Of a stretch of 64,000 bases of DNA, positions 61,701 to 64,000 are shown in pieces (the stretch's first letter is position 1; each line of letters begins with the position of its first letter). Under the pieces are notes generated by a model. That model saw nothing but the letters and a program-made list of their open reading frames with translations. It did no database searches and was not told the DNA's origin. The DNA lies in contig OY782877.1 of the NCBI GenBank assembly GCA_963678445.1, forward strand, positions 2,790,001 to 2,854,000, in the 5' to 3' direction. The DNA comes from G963678445 sp963678445. GTDB lineage: Bacteria; Hydrogenedentota; Hydrogenedentia; Hydrogenedentales; G963678445. The position numbers and the translations under genes are program-made.

Positions 61701-61875
61701 CCTCCCTAGCCACACCCGGCTCAATCCGATAACGGATTCCAGCGGTATTAGGCTGCCCCCTAAAACAATCCACCACCGCTTCCACAGCGCGTGTTTGGTA
61801 GGCCTGATGCTTGAAGCGAAGCTTCAAGCCTGATTGAGAATTGACAGTGGATAGTGGAGAATGCTTTTTGTTCAT
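58720..61875 (-). CDS. res: Type III restriction enzyme, Res subunit
   Basis: 1051 residues. An SF2 helicase/translocase with Walker A EMETGTGKTY (133-142), motif II ILILDEPQK and motif VI-like NTISRRQEVGRGLRI. The C-terminal PD-(D/E)xK endonuclease has SPDWAIAF followed by FVAETKG. With Mod it cleaves DNA between two head-to-head unmethylated sites. The usual start of Res proteins is close to LKLRFKHQAYQT. Here 16 extra residues (MNKKHSPLSTVNSQSG) precede it, and they are encoded by the inverted repeat next to the four-helix-bundle gene. ATG 61875 overlaps that gene's end by 4 bases. Confidence 0.94.
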   Translation of the reverse strand: MNKKHSPLSTVNSQSGLKLRFKHQAYQTRAVEAVVDCFRGQPNTAGIRYRIEPGVAREDSQRPLFDASGFKNGDIVLSEQQILENIQRIQREQHLPQSQSVDAFKTLKKNEWTIDKGYTQKALKIAAYHLDVEMETGTGKTYCYIKTIFEMNRRFGWTKFIIVTPSIAIREGVYKSLEITAEHFQESYSKKAKFFIYNSKQLHNIESFSSDAGINIMVINVQAFNARGKDNRRIYEELDDFQSRRPIDVIKANRPILILDEPQKMEGAKTLDSLREFNPLFVLRYSATHKTLHNKVHRLDALDAYNQKLVKKIAVRGVSVKGLSGTNAYLYLESIEVSKQAPVARIEIEIKQKSGIKRILRKFKKGDNLYALSGELDQYKGFVVADINAITDTVEFTNGHQLQAGEATGDVNETTLRRIQIREAIKAHFEKEQLLFHQGIKVLTLFFIDEVAKYRVYSNAGEEGGEYARIFEEEYAYALNEFGQNLLLHEGYKKYLDNISAERTHNGYFSIDKKGKMVDSLKEAKSERVESTDQSAYDLILKDKERLLSFEEPTRFIFSHSALREGWDNPNVFVICTLKHSDNTISRRQEVGRGLRIAVNQLGERQDEPATVHQTNVLTVIASESYKDFVAALQKDISESLSERPRVADSTYFRGKLIQTSGGSVEVTQDMAEGIEFYLIQNGYVDRKKNIARKFHDTVTNGALADLPEDLQPYKEQVFQLIESVYSDAKLPQIENDRGAKTNRLNANFEKREFKELWNRINRKAAYSVHFDSAELTQKCIQTLNTELRVRPLQYTVQYGEQTNKISYDQIKSGEGFKVTDVSTEYNTHSIHSVVKYDLIGKIASATQLTRKTVGYVLSGVEKTVFSQFRINPENFISEATRLIQEQKATVIIEHLSYDPVTERHDIDIFTDGQSKQDFSKAGEPLKRHIYDYVITDSKTERAFVQELDTSSEVVVYAKLPKGFSIPTPVGNYSPDWAIAFKEGCVKHIYFVAETKGSMSSMELREIEKTKIECARKFFDKINRKAESTNVKYDVVNSYSKLMEIVGFARL
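61836..61853 (+). repeat. Left inverted repeat flanking the four-helix-bundle gene
   Basis: GAGAATTGACAGTGGATA. It matches the reverse complement of 62252-62269 with one mismatch. It lies in the first codons of res. Confidence 0.75.
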
Positions 61876-62258
61876 CGGAGATCCCCCCTATCCCTGCTGG
61901 TTTTGACTATGCGTGTCAAAAGCTTGCACAACGCAACAATCTCAGGCTGAATGGATTCATATTCCTTTTGATTTATCAGCTCGGATTGAAACAGCAATGC
62001 TATCCAATAATCCGTTTCATTTGCCTCCTTTAGGGCAATGGCCATTTTATGTGTGAAATCGGCCTTGCTTTCTGCCTGCTCAGCTTCACGCACCAACGCC
62101 CCAATAGCAGTACCAGAACGTAAAAGCTGCTTGCTCAGAACATACTCATGCTTTTCAGCGTTTAGATATTTGCACACCTTTACCATACGAAGCGCAAAAG
62201 CAAATGATTTATCCCTAACAATACTCGCCCGTTTTGGAGAACCATTAGAATTATCCAC
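61872..62258 (-). CDS. Four-helix-bundle protein (S23/IVP family)
   Basis: About 128 residues from GTG 62258, 8 bases after GGAG; TTG 62264 is the longer choice. It shows the TIGR02436-type pattern: FALRMVKVCKYLN, QLLRSGTAIGALVREAEQAES, FTHKMAIALKEANETDYWI and a final helix. Relatives occur in 23S rRNA intervening sequences and as accessory proteins of diversity-generating retroelements (Avd), and often stand alone. It sits between mod and res, with 18-base inverted repeats on both sides, which suggests insertion of a small unit. A role in restriction is not known. Confidence 0.82.
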   Translation of the reverse strand: MDNSNGSPKRASIVRDKSFAFALRMVKVCKYLNAEKHEYVLSKQLLRSGTAIGALVREAEQAESKADFTHKMAIALKEANETDYWIALLFQSELINQKEYESIQPEIVALCKLLTRIVKTSRDRGDLR

Positions 62259-62269
62259 TTTCAATTCTC
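62252..62269 (-). repeat. Right inverted repeat flanking the four-helix-bundle gene
   Basis: On the minus strand it reads GAGAATTGAAAGTGGATA, partner of 61836-61853. It overlaps the start and ribosome site of the four-helix-bundle gene, just after the mod stop at 62274. Confidence 0.75.
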
Positions 62270-62273
62270 CATT

Positions 62274-64000
62274 CTAAATTGTCTTCACATCCGTGTGCGG
62301 ACTCATGAGCTTGAAGATCTGTTCGACGTTGATTCGCACGCTGTCATTCTTGAAACCAGCATCGCGAAAGACCACGCGCAACGGCTGACGTCTGGCAAGC
62401 GCTTTGCAGAAATCCTCCGTAATCTCACCCGCCTTCGCAAAACAGGCCGCCAAGGCATCCCCATCCACAAAGAAGACCTCACGTCCCTCAATAGTTTCCT
62501 TGGCAATCGGCAAAGTCAGATCCACGCCCCAATCCAGCAAAACCTGAAACAGCAAATCCTCTGAACTGCGATCCGCCTTGATGTTATCCGTCAAGAGATT
62601 GAGCTGACTTTGCTCAACAGCATCCGGCGTGTAATACACATCCGCCATGTTCGACGAATCCACCTTGAAAACACGGAAGCCAATGTCCAAATCAGGAGCG
62701 GTAGTGGCGTTTTCCTCCCTGATTTTCCTGCCAGCCCGACGGATACGCTCCTTACTGATTTCCGCAATGGTCTCATACCCCGCCTTGAACGCCTCAGATT
62801 TTTCCTCACACTCTTCGGGGAGCTGCACCATGATGAATTTGCGCTTGCCGCCATCCTCCGCATTAAGCTGCATGACAGCATGCGCCGTAGTCGCGGAACC
62901 AGCAAAAAAGTCTAAAATTAGCTCTCCTTCACTCCAAGGCATTATTTCAAACAACTTATTAAATAAAGCTAATGGTTTTTTGCCACTTCTAAAATCAACT
63001 CCACCTTCATGTCTGCAGTTACCAAAGTCGGCAGCTAAATCAAAGAAAGTTTCAATAGGCTTTCTTTTTTTAGCTTTTTCCGGTGCATTCAAGACTGTAT
63101 TTGGCACACCCTGATAGTATTTGCCTTTTGTTGCCCCCTCTCTTTGTGGGCCAGTAAAATATCGGTAACCTCGGTTATCATCTCCAATACCATAGACCTT
63201 ATAAAGGACACCGTATCCATCTTCATTGTATCTACCAGTCAAATAGTCTCGGAAAAACCTTCCTGAAGAATTACCATCCAGTATCGAACCAGAAGCCCAA
63301 ATTTCTTTTAGTAGTTCATTGCTGGCTTCTTTCTTAACAATCCGATATTGTTGTTTAGTAAAAATTTCGACTCTTTTTCCCAAAAGCTCTAAAGTCACCG
63401 GCTCCTGTAATTCTTCAATATCCCATATGAACTTATCATAGTTGTAATCATCTGTTTTTCTTAGAAGATTCAAAGATTCTTTGGACTTTGCGTAGACCAA
63501 AACGTTTTCAACTACCTTTTGGTAAAGCATATCCTCAACAAGGGTTTTACCTTCATATCGTACTTTGATCGTATATATGAATAGTGCGTTTTCTTCTCCA
63601 AAAATTTCATTACAGACTGTTCGCAGGTTAGACACTTCATTATCATCAATGCTGATAAAAATAACCCCATCATCCTTCAGTAAATTTCTGGCAAGCTTTA
63701 AGCGGGGATACATCATGCTGAGCCAGTCGGAGTGGAAGCGTCCATTTGCAGTTGTATTTTGCTTTAGTTCTCCCTCGTCAACTAATTTGTTGCCCTCTCC
63801 ATCTCGGAGTTCCTCAGCTAGCTCATTATTCTGGCGAGTTGTCCTAAAATCATCTGCATAGATAAAGTCTTTACCGGTGTTGTAGGGCGGGTCGATGTAG
63901 ATCATCTTGACCTTGCCGAGGTAGGTTTCCTGGAGAAGTTTCAGGGCGTCCAGATTGTCGCCTTCGATAAAGAGGTTTTCGGTGGTGTCGAAATCTACGC
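62274..64000 (-). CDS. mod: Type III DNA methyltransferase, Mod subunit (5' end beyond window)
   Basis: The frame is open to the right edge: codons above 63905 read NLFIEGDNLDALKLLQETYL, the standard region before motif IV, so ATG 63905 is internal and the gene starts outside. Motif IV DPPYNTGKDFIY comes first and motif I DFFAGSATTAHAV later, the beta-class order of type III N6-adenine methyltransferases. The target-recognition domain lies between them. It methylates one strand of the site that Res cleaves when unmethylated. The stop is 16 bases before the start of the four-helix-bundle gene. Confidence 0.94.
   Translation of the reverse strand, partial: VDFDTTENLFIEGDNLDALKLLQETYLGKVKMIYIDPPYNTGKDFIYADDFRTTRQNNELAEELRDGEGNKLVDEGELKQNTTANGRFHSDWLSMMYPRLKLARNLLKDDGVIFISIDDNEVSNLRTVCNEIFGEENALFIYTIKVRYEGKTLVEDMLYQKVVENVLVYAKSKESLNLLRKTDDYNYDKFIWDIEELQEPVTLELLGKRVEIFTKQQYRIVKKEASNELLKEIWASGSILDGNSSGRFFRDYLTGRYNEDGYGVLYKVYGIGDDNRGYRYFTGPQREGATKGKYYQGVPNTVLNAPEKAKKRKPIETFFDLAADFGNCRHEGGVDFRSGKKPLALFNKLFEIMPWSEGELILDFFAGSATTAHAVMQLNAEDGGKRKFIMVQLPEECEEKSEAFKAGYETIAEISKERIRRAGRKIREENATTAPDLDIGFRVFKVDSSNMADVYYTPDAVEQSQLNLLTDNIKADRSSEDLLFQVLLDWGVDLTLPIAKETIEGREVFFVDGDALAACFAKAGEITEDFCKALARRQPLRVVFRDAGFKNDSVRINVEQIFKLMSPHTDVKTI

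Overview
The window looks like chromosome of an uncultured, Gram-negative-type environmental bacterium. It has Tat- and Sec-exported proteins, a twin-arginine Gfo/Idh/MocA oxidoreductase, FG-GAP, beta-helix and immunoglobulin-like surface proteins, Glu-Gly rich (EGEGE) stalks ahead of C-terminal membrane anchors, and multihaem cytochromes. This mix recalls Hydrogenedentota, Lentisphaerota, Planctomycetota and relatives. That placement is inference from gene content; there is no rRNA or other phylogenetic marker here.

Layout. 1-2372: the 5' part of a secreted beta-helix protein, cut by the left edge. 2500-10455: a class I glutamine amidotransferase and the glutamate synthase operon gltBD, behind a 1.2 kb leader. 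10.7-18.1 kb: TPR lipoprotein, LOV-like PAS/SpoIIE phosphatase, C_GCAxxG_C_C protein, a coupled FG-GAP/DUF1638 pair and an HGSNAT-like membrane acetyltransferase. 18.4-21.9 kb: a 1177-residue protein with an N-terminal PD-(D/E)xK nuclease-like motif. 22-29 kb: DUF4405 membrane protein, a decayed beta-propeller pseudogene, DUF6807 protein, deoC, apbE and a Tat oxidoreductase. 29.1-32.7 kb: a fused octahaem c / coiled-coil / cytochrome b protein. 32.7-36.8 kb: tRNA-Val(GAC) and an IetAS-type ATPase/subtilase defence pair. 37-43.5 kb: glycosyltransferase-TPR, EIIA with a zinc ribbon, CPBP-like membrane protein, BlaI-type regulator, DUF456 and ogt. 43.7-48.9 kb: two cohesin-like membrane-anchored proteins and two dockerin proteins in one orientation. 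50.1-53.4 kb: an Ig-domain EGEGE surface protein. 53.5-58.5 kb: rhaA, a hybrid histidine kinase and a ChbG/YdjC deacetylase. 58.7-64.0 kb: a type III restriction-modification locus (mod runs off the right edge) with a four-helix-bundle gene, flanked by inverted repeats, between mod and res.

The most unusual structure not explained by genes is a dispersed intergenic repeat of about 104 bp. I find twelve copies in both orientations. The best preserved carry the same four bases (CTAA, or TTAG on the other strand) at both ends, and three copies supply the stop codon of the adjoining gene. Other highlights are the cohesin/dockerin cluster with a shared C-terminal anchor, the cytochrome fusion, the nuclease-like giant protein, and the inserted four-helix-bundle gene that seems to have changed the N-terminus of Res.

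Three defence-type loci (18.4, 33 and 58.7 kb) lie among housekeeping and sugar-metabolism genes and read visibly AT-richer than their neighbours, which suggests horizontal acquisition. All positions and translations were read by eye; no database search was possible.
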